This document shows positions 35,190 to 45,605 of a stretch of DNA of 64,000 bases, piece after piece. The position numbers were made by a program, and so were the translations under genes. Position 1 is the stretch's first letter. Each line of letters opens with the position of its first letter. This stretch comes from Isoetes taiwanensis (taxonomy: Eukaryota; Streptophyta; Lycopodiopsida; Isoetales; Isoetaceae), in the NCBI GenBank assembly GCA_021234155.1, contig JAJEKV010000135.1, positions 1,617,065 through 1,681,064 on the forward strand. The letters run 5' to 3'. The notes beneath the pieces are model-generated. The model did not search any database. It saw nothing but the letters and a program-made list of their open reading frames with translations, and had not been told where the DNA came from.

Positions 35190-35447
35190 AAGTGTGTGCC
35201 CGAGGACATAGCTGATCTCGCATGTCCATAACCTCCTGAAGATATGATCCTAGCAATCGTACGGAAGCCATGCACATGTAGCGGCTGGCTAGGCCTGACC
35301 AACTCAAAGCATAAGCGTCGGGGATTTTATCATATCTTTGGGCAACTTTGAAGGGTATGAGATTCATCCTCAATGACTCCCATTTGGCAGCATTGACAGA
35401 GCCTGTCCTGGCGTGGCTCACCAATCCATCTACCCGTCTCAATTCGA
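35190..35447 (-). CDS. unidentified terminal exon
   Basis: After a good acceptor (CATTCACACAG at about 35448) an open stretch runs EHTIFELRRVDGLVSHARTG, SVNAAKWESLRMNLIPFKVA, then SWSGLASRYMCMASVRLLGS to a stop at about 35190. Composition is protein-like and the exon border is clean. I do not recognise the family and could not find its upstream exons with confidence. The LINE tail lies just beyond its stop. Confidence 0.35.
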
Positions 35448-35773
35448 AGATGGTGTGCTCCTGTGTGAATGGAGACAATGAGTCACCAGATAAAAAGTTA
35501 GTAAAGAAGAATTTTATATATGAAGACTTGCAATTGCATTACAGTAGAGAAAACTATGGCTTGATTCACTGCTGACTAGCTCCAAGCTCAAATTTATGTT
35601 CAAAGAAGAAGAATAAGTCACAAGTTTGTATGGCATGCAACTGCACTAGAAGAGAACAGTAAATAGGATGAAACAGATATAGATTACTTCGATTTTTTCT
35701 TGCTACAGTGATACATTTATAATTCTTCTTTGCCTCACCCAATTCTTGCTAGAGGCCATGGGTACTCCTTTCA

Positions 35774-35796
35774 AAAAAAAAAAAAAAAAAAAAACT
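35774..35796. repeat. poly(A) run
   Basis: About 22 consecutive A bases. Confidence 0.9.
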
Positions 35797-35905
35797 CCAT
35801 ATGTGGAATCTTCTCATAAAATCCAAATTTAGAGTTCATCACTTGACCATGCGTGGCTGATTCACATACATTATAGGTTGGTTCTTCCACCAAATTAGCA
35901 AAGTG

Positions 35906-35908
<3 letters not shown>

Positions 35909-35995
<87 letters not shown>
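35909..35995. repeat. (AC)n microsatellite, 87 bp
   Basis: An uninterrupted AC dinucleotide run of about 43 units. The long VCVC frame on the minus strand is an artefact of it. Confidence 0.97.
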
Positions 35996-35997
<2 letters not shown>

Positions 35998-36190
35998 TCG
36001 ACTATTCTTGCCTATTCTTTTGCCAAATCCGGGGTCCTTGCAAGTGCATTACGCATTCGTCTTTTAATTTGGTATTAAAATGATGCAAAAATTTGATGAG
36101 ACACAATCTTGCAGCAGTACGGTGACCCAGGATTTAGGTCTAAGAAGCCATAAATTGGAAATCCACAAATTGGACGGAGCCTAAAATCTA

Positions 36191-36362
36191 CCGTCCTTTA
36201 CGAATAAGAGAAAGGCCTCTTAGTCCACTTTCACCTGTTGGAAAGGGGGCCGATGCACGTCAGCGTGGAGGCCCACTTGACAACAGGGAAAGTGACGCGC
36301 GTCGGGCCACTTGACAACATGGAAAGTTTACTAAGAGGTCTTTGTCCTAACGTAAAGGGCGG
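36191..36362. mobile_element. 172-bp MITE with ~48-bp inverted ends
   Basis: The left end starts CCGTCCTTTACG and contains GGCCTCTTAGTCCACTTTC; the right end reads, in reverse, CCGCCCTTTACG with GACCTCTTAGTAAACTTTC. The centre repeats GGxCCACTTGACAACA twice. There is no coding capacity. Target duplications are not obvious. Confidence 0.75.
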
Positions 36363-37950
36363 TTGAACCAATCAAACACCGCCATGTGGCATACATGCAG
36401 CTACTAGTTTGTATTACTATCCTAGGGTCTTGAAGCCCTACTTGATTCTCTGTTTTAACTATCGAACTTGCTTTAGGTTATAGTTAGATAATCGCCCAGC
36501 TACGTTGTTATATCTTGGAACGTTGTGATAGCCATTGCATTAAGTGTCCCTAGGTGCATTGCTGCTAGCCTAGATGGTCATTACTTGAATTGAGGATTGC
36601 TAATCCTACGAACCTTTTAAGTATTGTGATTATAATTTGGGACCCTAGAGTTTCCTTGGTAGAGTTATAATCTTGTATGTGGGATATTCCATGCAACCTT
36701 TATGAATAGGGGCCAGCTTGATACCGTACCATAGAAGGATGTATCGCCAATACTTTTGATAGAGTAATGGGTGGATTCTATGATGCTAGATGGATGGAGT
36801 ATGAGCGTTGCATTATATTTGCTAGGAATATGATATGGCCTATTTAGTAGAGATTCTGAGTGGTAGTCCATCTCATGAGTTTAGACCTCAGGATGAAGTA
36901 GAATATATGAATTGTCTCTAGGACATTAGTGCAATTATGGTATTACCTGGAAGTTATGGTTGCTTTTATGTTAAGGAAGTCATGTTCTTGCTTTGAGATG
37001 TGGTGATGAGATGTTGTCACTGGGTTATGAAATATCTTGGTATGAACCTCATTCTAGTGTATTGCATTGTTTTGTGGTTGTTCTTGGAAATAAGATGCAT
37101 GAGGATTCTATGATCTCGTATTGGATCAACCTGTAAGGTTATTGGTGATATTCTATCTTGTAAAGTCATGGATGATGTTGCATCTTGCATTGCAAACGGA
37201 CCATCTTCGGAGGGGTGGAATGGCCGTGAGATTCCGCATCCATTCTAGATGGCTAGACGGATGGCATGTTGCATTTACGGCCCACCTTCAGAGGGGTGGG
37301 GTGGTCGTGTAACTCCGCGTTCGAACCAGATGGCCTGACAGATGAGTTAAACCCTGTACGTACAGATGGAGAGAGTGGTCTCCTTGGGGTCGCAACCCAA
37401 GGATTACGCTTGGCATATGTGCATACATACATATGATTGATGAGAATGTAAACATGCGTGTAGCCTGAGTTCTAACTAATGCAGGGGCGTAGTGGAGCAG
37501 GTAACATTGTTGTTGTTCTTATCGTTGATGGGTATGCTAGATTACTTTGTGGATGATGTTATATGCTAGATTGCTTTGTGGTTGATGTTGTGGATGTTCC
37601 CGAAATGTTTCCTCCCCATTTAGTCCTTGTGGACTAACCCCCCTTGTGTTGTTTGTGTATGTTTAAGACGGTACGTCCTGAGTTGAGAATGCAGTATTCG
37701 GATGGAGAGTCGGGATGAGGGTGCGACAGCAGGAGCATTTCCAGAGTCATCCTCGGTGACTTATAAGGGGGACTTGTTGAGCTAGTAGGAGTTGTTAGCA
37801 TGCCAAACTCCGATGAGCTTGGTCTTGTATGTAATTATCTGATCAATGGGACTATACTTTATTGAGCAAGTATACGAGTATCTTGGATGTTTAACTTAGA
37901 TGTTAACGTGTCGATGCAACGGCCTAGGCTAAGGGGCTAGGTCCGTTTCA
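36363..37950. other. repeat-like noncoding stretch upstream of gypsy integrase
   Basis: No protein motif found. The tail of the segment (CCTTGTGGACTAACCCCCC, then GGTGCGACA) has the look of a plant LTR, but no matched partner was seen. It includes a tandem duplication at 37190-37345. Confidence 0.4.
37190..37345. repeat. two-copy tandem repeat, period ~75-80 bp
   Basis: Both copies carry TTGCATT, CTTC-GAGGGGTGG, GGTCGTG- or GGCCGTG-type text, ACTCCGC/ATTCCGC and AGATGGC, with several point differences. Confidence 0.7.
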
Positions 37951-39420
37951 AAAGATGGGAGTGTATAAGTATAGACTTTATAGTCGCTTTGCCTAGAACC
38001 ATAAGGTAAAACACTCAAGTGTGGTTAATTGTTGATTGTCTAACTAAGTATGCCAAATTTATAGCCTTAAAGGGAGATGCTACTGATCTAGATGTAGCAA
38101 CTGCATATGTCAGATATGTTTTCTCTACTTTTGGTTTGCCTTTATCTACCATAAGTGATAGGGATACTAAGTTTATGGGTCACTTCTGGAAGGTCCTTAT
38201 GAAAGGTCTTAAGGTACGATTAAGAATGAGTAGTGGTAACCACCCACAAACGGATGGCCAAACTGAGAGAATCAACATGATCCTGGAGGATATATTGAGA
38301 AGTTTTGTCCATGAATGCCAAACTCGTTGGGAGGAGTATTTGCCTTACCTGGAGTTTGCATATAACAACAACCATCATACGGGGATTACGATGACTCCCT
38401 TTGTTATTATGATGGGGCGAAATCCCAGGACTTATACTGGTATGCATAAGTATCTAAAGACGGATGCCGCCCTGAATATGTTGGATGATATGAATGCAAT
38501 TTTGCTTCAGCGTCGACAAAACTTGCGAAGAGCGCAAGATCGTGCTCAAGTTTATGCTAATAAGCGTAGACATGATGTTACCTCTGAATCAATACCCTTA
38601 AACCATTGGTTAAAGGGCGAGTGCCTAAGTTAACCTTAAAATATGCTGGAACTTTTAAGATTGTTAAAAGGTTAGGTACCACAGCATATGAGTTGGCGTT
38701 ACCACATGATATTGGGATCCATCCTATATTTCATGTAAGCTAGCTTAAGCGAGCTATACTAGATGCAGACAATGTTGTTACTCCTGAGAGTCCTGGCTCA
38801 GGATAATCTTACCCTGGATTGAGGGATCCCGGAGGTGTGATCCCGGAGGAGGGCATCCCGGGAGGGCGTGTGATCCGGAGGGCGGATCCCGTTAACCGCG
38901 ACGCTTAAAGGCTACTGCCAGTTAAGGGGCCATTTTTGGCAAGATTGGGGCAGCGCCATCGGCTGCTTGGCCTTCGCCCTCCTTCCTCTCTCTGCTATCC
39001 TCCCGCGATTGGGACCATCCTAGCACGGGCTACCCGATTTGGAGGAGAATCGAGGCAAAGAAAAAGCCACACAAAAACTTCCACGATTTTCCTATAAGGG
39101 TTCGGTTTTTGTGCGATTCTTTGCTGATGGGGGGATCCCGCCCTCCGGGATCACACGTCCTCCCGGATGTCGCCCTCAGGGATCACACCTCCTCGGGATC
39201 CCTCAATCCGGGGTAAGATTATCCTGAGCCCTCCTGAGAGTATACCACTAGTGTTAAACTCCGCGGTAACACCCGAACGGATTTTAGAAACTCGTGTTCG
39301 GCAGTTGCGCAATAGAGATGTTCGTGAATATATGGTCTTATGGCGAGACTAGTCTCCCGGGGATGCCACTTGGGAGACAGATGAGTTTGTGCAACATTTC
39401 CCTCATTTGAAACTCTAGAC
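37951..39420 (+). mobile_element. Ty3/gypsy integrase and chromodomain end, with stops and a nested insertion
   Basis: C-terminal part of a Ty3/gypsy polyprotein. Reads CISIDFIVALPRTIR, stop at 38007, then the open integrase core 38019-38633: VDCLTKYAKF (first catalytic Asp), GLPLSTISDRDTKF (second Asp), NHPQTDGQTERIN (catalytic Glu) and NNNHHTGITMTPF. Past a frame change come FKIVKRLGTTAYELALP and FHVS with a stop at 38741. After the nested element at 38792-39230 the chromo-like end continues (TPERILETRVRQLRNRDVRE, LWRD, stop at 39350, then DATWETDEFVQHFPHLKL). RT, RNase H, protease and gag are absent. The element is a dead fragment. The chromodomain-like tail places it among chromovirus-type gypsy elements. 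Confidence 0.88.
38792..39230. mobile_element. 439-bp MITE with ~95-bp inverted ends, nested in the gypsy element
   Basis: The ends GGCTCAGGATAATCTTACCC and, inverted, GGCTCAGGATAATCTTACCC lead into GC-rich arms built from GGGATCCCGGAGG blocks. Flanks are CTCCTGAGAGT on both sides (38781-38791 and 39231-39241), an 11-bp direct repeat, of which 9 bp would fit a Mutator-type duplication. Removing it would leave a continuous chromodomain reading, which confirms an insertion. The interior has no transposase. Confidence 0.85.
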
Positions 39421-39437
39421 CTTGAGGAGAAGGTCCT

Positions 39438-39454
39438 AAGGAGAGGGGAGGAAA
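39438..39454 (+). promoter_or_regulatory. polypurine tract of the gypsy element
   Basis: AAGGAGAGGGGAGGAAA lies immediately before TGTTATGG, the position and composition of a plus-strand primer site next to a 3' LTR. Confidence 0.75.
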
Positions 39455-39455
39455 T

Positions 39456-40211
39456 TGTTATGGTCTAAGGGCAAGTCGCGCTTGCAGGTCTTGGAACGGG
39501 GAGGTTGCCTTGGGAGTGCCACCGGATGGCCTGGGAATTTTCCAAAGGTGAATTACCGCCAAGGGGTGGCGTATGGGTTATTTCTAAATGGCATTATTTC
39601 GTATGTTAGGGTTAACCATTGCCTTGGAGGGGTTGATGTGGTGCCATTTGGTTGGTCTATGAGTTCAAAAGGGGAAATTCTTCCCTATATCATCGCAGGC
39701 CGAAGCAAAAGGCCGGATCTGGCAAAAGGGATTGGATTTGAGGCTGGGAAGCCCAATTTAGGCTGGGAAAAAGGCCCATAGCCTTTTTTTGGGCTAATCT
39801 TAGCCGTAGTAACCTTATATAAGGGATTGAAGACGTTTTGGGAGATGACAATTTTGCTATTGGAGCCAAGAAATTGGAGCGCCTCGCTCTTCCTTACTGC
39901 TTGATCTTCTATTACTGATTGTTCTAATCCATTTCGAATTGATTGAGGATCAATTCCGGTTGTTCCGAGTTACTCCATAATTTGGTGTTTGCTTGTGGAG
40001 TTTGTTCCACTGTTGGAGCGTTTGGGCTCTTCTTGAGCAATAGTGCTATTGTAGTATTAATTCTAGTGTTAGAATTTGTTGAAGCTGGGCTTCAAGTTAG
40101 CCCTAGGGGTTAGTTGTGATTGTGTGTGGGAAGTTCCGGGAACTTATAGTTGAAGGGAACTCTTGGAGTTTTAGGTAGCACAATTGACCCTACTTTTTGT
40201 AGGTTGTAACA
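39456..40211 (+). repeat. 3' LTR of the gypsy element (756 bp)
   Basis: Starts TGTTA after the polypurine tract and can end TAACA at 40211, a matching 5-bp inverted end. A TATATAA box (39816-39822) lies in the expected mid-LTR position. The right border is inferred from TAACA, as no second LTR copy is visible. Confidence 0.65.
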
Positions 40212-40735
40212 TTTTGGTGCACAACTTCGGTCGTTAATAGCCACATCTCCAGGACCCTGGACAAGGGGGTCCATGTCAAGGGGGCCGGGGATCCCGAAGG
40301 ATGGAATCACTTTGGCGGATAACCTCGGCCATTAACAGCCACATCTCCGGGATTCCCGAGAAGGGAATCCACGTCATGGAGCCAGGGATCCCGGAGGATG
40401 GGATCACTTCGGCAGATAACCTCGGCTGTCAACAACCAAGGTTGCGGGATCCTCATCAAGGGTTGAGAATATCAAAGAAGGGGATAACCAGTGGCCGATA
40501 ACCTTCTACAATATCAGCCACCTCCAGGGGAATCTCGGAGGTTAGAATCGCCGGTGTGATGTCGGAGGATGGGATCTCTCAGCCGCAGATGGTCGCAATG
40601 CGTCGGGGTTTTCAACGGTTGGAATGACACATGCGCTACCTGGCTCGTGTAAGTATGGCAGAATGGGCCTTCCGAAATAGATCCCGTTGGAGATGGTTTA
40701 GGATCCCGGAGGACGGGATCTTTACCTCCGAGATC
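40212..40735. repeat. tandem array (~97 bp units) of GATCCCGGAGGATGGGATC type
   Basis: Three to four units. The landmark CCACATCTCC recurs at 40241 and 40339 with decayed forms at about 40435 and 40515, and CGGAGGATGGGATCACTT with GATAACCTCGGC recurs between them. The array abuts the LTR end. It shares its core motif with the MITE arms at 38.8-39.2 kb and the block at 9.5 kb. Confidence 0.8.
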
Positions 40736-40779
40736 CTCCTCGAATTTAGGATAAATGTATCATGAGCCTCTTTTGTATA

Positions 40780-41220
40780 TTCTCTCCATATCTTTTCATT
40801 ACATTATCTTCTCCCTCTATGCTCTATATATCTCTTTTATAATATCCCTATCTTTTCAGTCTATATGTTTCCCCCCATTATATCCACTCTTTTTGGAGGT
40901 CTTATATTCAAGTCTCTCTTGGGACATTTAGGGGATTGTCATATGAAATGCTTCCTTGTGGTATGACGTAAAAAGTATTATCTATTCTATTCTATTATCT
41001 CTTTGTTCTCTTTATTTTTTTCTCTCTATATTATCTCTTATGCCCTATCTCTTTTCTCTCTATCTTTCCATTCTCTATTTGCTTATCCTCTTCCTCCCAT
41101 ATCTATTATCTCTCTATTCTCTATCTTTCATATGTTCTTCTATATTCTCTCTCTATGTCTTCATTCTATTTTCTTCTCCCTGTATGCTTTGTCTATCTCT
41201 TCAATACTCTATCTGTAAAT
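40780..41220. repeat. pyrimidine-rich low-complexity tract
   Basis: Dense TCTCTAT/TATCTCT text over about 430 bp. Long plus-strand frames rich in Ser, Leu and Phe here are composition artefacts. Confidence 0.9.
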
Positions 41221-42096
41221 GCATACGTTGAATTCTTGAGTTTTTCGGTAGATCTCTAAACTTTTAAGCACAAAAACCTTAATCCCACGATTACGTAGAA
41301 AATCAAAAGGTTTTACCCCACCAAAAAAGAACAATATGCCTTAAGATGCCAAAAGTAACCATCTTCCTAAAAATTGCCCCTTAATAGGGGCAAGCAAAAA
41401 TCACAAAATGGAGAACTAGAATCTACAAAAAGTAGGGTTTCTGTTAAATAGCATAAATTACTTGCATATTGTATTGTTGGGCATTTGTAGCTCTCGCAAA
41501 TTGCTTTAGATGCATAGAGGAAGTAACTTTGGCTTGTTCTCTTAAGGTTTTAACTTAGTTTTTTAAGAACAACAATTTACATACTGCATCAACTAACTTG
41601 GCTTGTTTTAACTTAGTTTAGTAATCTAATAAGAAGAGTTGTTTACATGCTGCATCAACTAACTGTATTGAGTTGGTCGTGCCATAAAGCATTTATAAAG
41701 AGGATGATGGTGACAACGATAATGATGGAATTTTAACGTCCACGAGAAGTCGTAGCCTAGGAAGAAATAGTCACACACATCTTGTGAATAACCTGGTTGG
41801 CATTCAAATGGAAATCAAAACCATAAATTTTTTACAACTCAATGATAGATAAGATAACGAGGGAAGGAAGGAAGAAAAAATGCACACATGAGAAAAATTG
41901 GCAATTTTCCAATTCTAATTTTACATCCATTGGCAGGTTAATGTGCTGTAGACTAAAATCTGAGTATACATTTAAAACAAAATAACCTAAAGTGAGCAGA
42001 GAACAGAGTTTAAAATCTTTAGGTCTTAGTTGGCCACTCGAGTTTCTTTTCTTGCTCTTTTCAAAATTTCAGTGGAGGCTGCAAGGCTGCGGAAAA
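41221..42096. other. upstream region of CCT5
   Basis: No gene. A diverged LINE tail lies at 41720-41765 (TTTTAACGTCCACGAGA with CCTAGG). Nothing clearly promoter-like beyond AT-richness was recognised close to the CCT5 start. Confidence 0.5.
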
Positions 42097-44842
42097 ATGG
42101 CGTTAGCCTTCGACGAGTATGGCAGGCCTTTTATTATTATACGAGAGCAAGAACAGAAGACCAGAATTAGAGGCCTTGATGCACAGAAAGCGAATATCAT
42201 GGCTGCAAAATCTGTTGCTCGTATTCTGCGCACCTCCTTGGGCCCTAAGGGCATGGACAAGATGCTGCAAAGCCCAGATGGGGACGTTACTATTTGTAAG
42301 TTTTTTATTATAGGTTTATCTTGTACTTCTATTTAGCCTTTCATAGCTAGAGGATTAATGCTGGGAGATCTCACTCTTGCCCCCATCTTCTATCCTTTTT
42401 TCTTGTCAAGTTTAACCCAAATATCTATACATCGCTGCCATTGTTTCAACACGCTAATTTAGATGCCATGTCTGCATTTGTCTGTGTCTTCAGTATTTTT
42501 TTTCTTTCGTTGTAAATTTAGTCTTAAGCTACTTGTATTTTACACAGCAAATGATGGAGCAACGATATTAGAACAAATGGATATAGAAAATCAAATAGGC
42601 AAGCTGATGGTGGAGTTGTCAAGGAGCCAAGATTATGAAATTGGTGATGGGACCACAGGGGTCGTTGTAACAGCTGGTGCTCTTCTTGAGCAGGCAGAAC
42701 TTCTGCTTGAACGGGGTATTCATCCTATACGCATTGCTGAGGGATTTGAACAGGCTTCAAAACTTGCAGTTGATCATCTTTCTCAGATATCTGAAAAGTT
42801 TGAGTTCAATGTTTCAAACATCGAACCCCTTGTACAGACGTGTATGACGACTTTATCTTCCAAAATGTACTACAACTTTCCTTTGCACCTGTGCATTGTT
42901 CTCTTACATGTCTAGACTACATCCGTGTAACCATGGCTGTTTAGCTTACCATGTTAGGATTTTTTTTTCCCTCTTTCAGAGTAAGCAGGTGCAAACGCAT
43001 GCTGGCTGAAATAGCTGTAAAAGCTGTGCTAGCAGTGGCTGACATTGAAAGAAGGGATATTAACCTTGATCTGATAAAAGTTGAAGGTAAAGTTGGTGGC
43101 AAACTGGAGGACACAGAACTTGTTCGTGGAATAGTAATTGATAAAGATATGAGCCATCCTCAGATGCCTAAACGTATAGAAGATGCAAAAATTGCAATCC
43201 TAACTTGCCCATTTGAACCTCCAAAACCAAAAACAAAGCATAAAGTGGATATCGATTCGGTAGAAAAGTTTGAAGCACTTCGCGAAGCTGAACGGAAGTA
43301 TTTTGATGATATGGTGCAACAATGCAAGGTATGATTTAATTGTTGTAGCTTTGTTAGCAATGCAATTGTAACAAGGTTATGAAATCCAGGATGCAGGTGC
43401 AACATTAGTTATTTGCCAGTGGGGCTTCGATGATGAGGCAAACCATCTCCTCATGCACCGTAATTTGCCAGCTGTACGTTGGGTTGGAGGCGTGGAGCTT
43501 GAGCTTATTGCTATTGCGACAGGTTTGTACTTTGTACCCATTCCGAATTGCAGGTTTTTAAAATTATAGAAAGATGACCTTTTCTTCTGCTCCCAGGGGG
43601 CCGTATTGTTCCAAGATTCCAGGAGCTTACACCTGAAAAATTAGGAAAGGTATGATTGATCTTTGCTTGAATTGTACCATAGATACACGCCATAGATACA
43701 TGTATTGACCATGACAGGCTTTTGTCTTGTGTTAGGCCGGTTTAGTCAGAGAAAAGGCCTTTGGGACCACAAAGGATAGGATGCTTTACATCGAACAATG
43801 CGCAAATTCAAAGGCAGTCACTATTTTTATACGTGGAGGTAAGCCATGGCACCATTTACTCCCATCACTTCATGTCACCCAACATCAGAAAGAGGCCTGG
43901 CCACCATCATGAGGAGTACATACTACGCGTCTTTAGAGAGTGGGATATTGTGGTGCTCTGAGTTCTTTTGATGCTTATACTGCTTTTGTTAATCTTTTGT
44001 CCTCTTTGCAGGAAACAAGATGATGATTGATGAAACCAAGCGTAGCATCCATGATGCATTGTGTGTGGCACGCAACCTGATCCGCGATAATGCAATTGTA
44101 TATGGAGGTGGCTCTGCCGAAATTGCATGTTCATTAGCAGTTGAGGCTGCTGCAGATAAGATCGCGGGAGTTGAACAGGTTTGTTTGCTTATCTGTTCTA
44201 CCCGTTTAGCTACCGTAGTAGTTTTTTACCCTTTATAGAGGCACCCCCAGTGTTTGAACAAAAAGCTCTTTAAGACTTAGAAGCTTGACTTGATGTCCAG
44301 AATCAGACATATAAATGGAAGCATAAGGTTCGGCTTAACACAAATCTTCTCTTATTAATTGTCATTTTTGCCCACGCATCAATGTACCTAAATTATTGGC
44401 TTTTATGAAAATTCTAATGATGTGACATTTATTTTTCTACAGTATGCCGTGAGGGCATTTGCTGATGCTCTGGATGCAGTTCCAATGGCATTGGCTGAAA
44501 ACAGTGGCTTGCAGCCCATCGACACCTTAACAGCTGTGAAAGCCCAGCAACTGAAGGTGAATTTTGATAATTTTCTTTTTTCCTTTGAGGAAGGAAACAT
44601 CTTACCCATTTTAGGGGAGGAATTTCTCACGAAGTCTTCATAAGCTGACATGCTTTTTCATTGTTCAGGAAAAAAATCCATATCTTGGCATAGATTGCAA
44701 TGATGTTGGAACGAACGACATGAGAGAGCAGAATGTGTTTGAAACTTTGATTGGTAAGAAGCAGCAGATCCTTCTTGCAACCCAAGTTGTGAAGATGATT
44801 TTGAAGATTGATGATGTTATTTCCCCAGCAAACTTTCAGTAG
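42097..44842 (+). CDS. CCT5: CCT/TRiC chaperonin subunit epsilon (TCP-1 epsilon), complete
   Basis: Subunit of the cytosolic chaperonin that folds actin, tubulin and other proteins in an ATP cycle. Exons: 42097-42295, 42548-42866, 42980-43328, 43390-43522, 43597-43649, 43736-43838, 44012-44178, 44443-44556, 44669-44842. They sum to 1611 bp, 536 residues, the normal length. All phases match and all introns are GT-AG. The start [20 protein letters not shown] is the plant consensus N-terminus. ATP-site motifs are present: [36 protein letters not shown]. The hinge and apical domain follow ([30 protein letters not shown]). The C-terminal equatorial part has [20 protein letters not shown] and [20 protein letters not shown], then [17 protein letters not shown] and a stop at 44840-44842. 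No damage was seen. Ser replaces the usual Thr before NDGAT across the first splice junction. Confidence 0.96.
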
Positions 44843-45605
44843 TTGCAATGCTTTTATAATGAGCATCTAGTTATGCCTGGGTAAGAAATCGGTACAGAGA
44901 TAGATCTTCAAAGACTATAGAAATAGATGCCTGCAGACAGGCTGAAATCTTGATAAAATTTTGATAGTGTGCTACGTTGGGGCAAGAATACGCGAGAGTT
45001 TTGAATTGTCAAGTTTTACATTTTTGTTTCTCCTAGTGTCCAGAAAACAAAAAGCGAAAAGCAAAAAGTGAAAAAAAAGTTAATTGAAAACAAAGTTTTC
45101 ATATCTATCAATATCAAACTTTTCTTTTAGTACTTAAAAATAAAAATCTAGATTTTTTCAAAATGTTCTAGGTATGTCCCTTGAGAATCTTCTACAATAT
45201 TTTTTAGAGCACAAGGCAAAAGGTCAGCATGAAATAGAGTTCAAACTCATAGAGCATCTTAATTAATGTGCATTTGGTACGAGAATCTACTTTCCGGTTG
45301 AATGTTAGTCTTGAGAGGCTTCTACTCTTATCCTTACCCACCCTTGAGGCTTTTGTTTTTTGTATTTTGCCATATTGCATCATATATATCCAGTTCTCTC
45401 GCGTATTTCTAGTGTAAATTTTTAGTATTTTCTCTTGTTTTTGCATAGGTTCGTGGCAGTTTGAGCTGAAATCCCCTCGCCCAGTTCTAGCCTATTCTGA
45501 GCCTAAGCTCTATTCATTTCGTGGAGCACTTTGTGGCAAGCAAGGAGGCTAAATCATCATTATCGTAGGGTAGGCCAACTTGCTCAGTTGTGTTAGTAGC
45601 TTCAA
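44843..45605. other. spacer downstream of CCT5
   Basis: 3' flank and A-rich text (45045-45080). No gene. It may include an LTR of the following gypsy relic, but no end pair was found. Confidence 0.45.

Noticed and set aside
35771-35992. Open frame of alternating Val-Cys
   Set aside because: It is only the translation of the (AC)n microsatellite.
37300-37330. GTTCGAACC as a tRNA T-loop
   Set aside because: No acceptor stem, D-arm or A-box upstream; it lies in a tandem repeat.
40956-41231. Ser/Leu/Phe-rich membrane-protein-like open frames
   Set aside because: They fall in a TCTCTAT low-complexity tract; hydrophobicity is a composition effect.
41992-42096. Upstream in-frame extension of CCT5
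   Set aside because: The open frame continues 5' of 42097, but the plant CCT5 N-terminus begins exactly at that ATG and the upstream text is not conserved in type.
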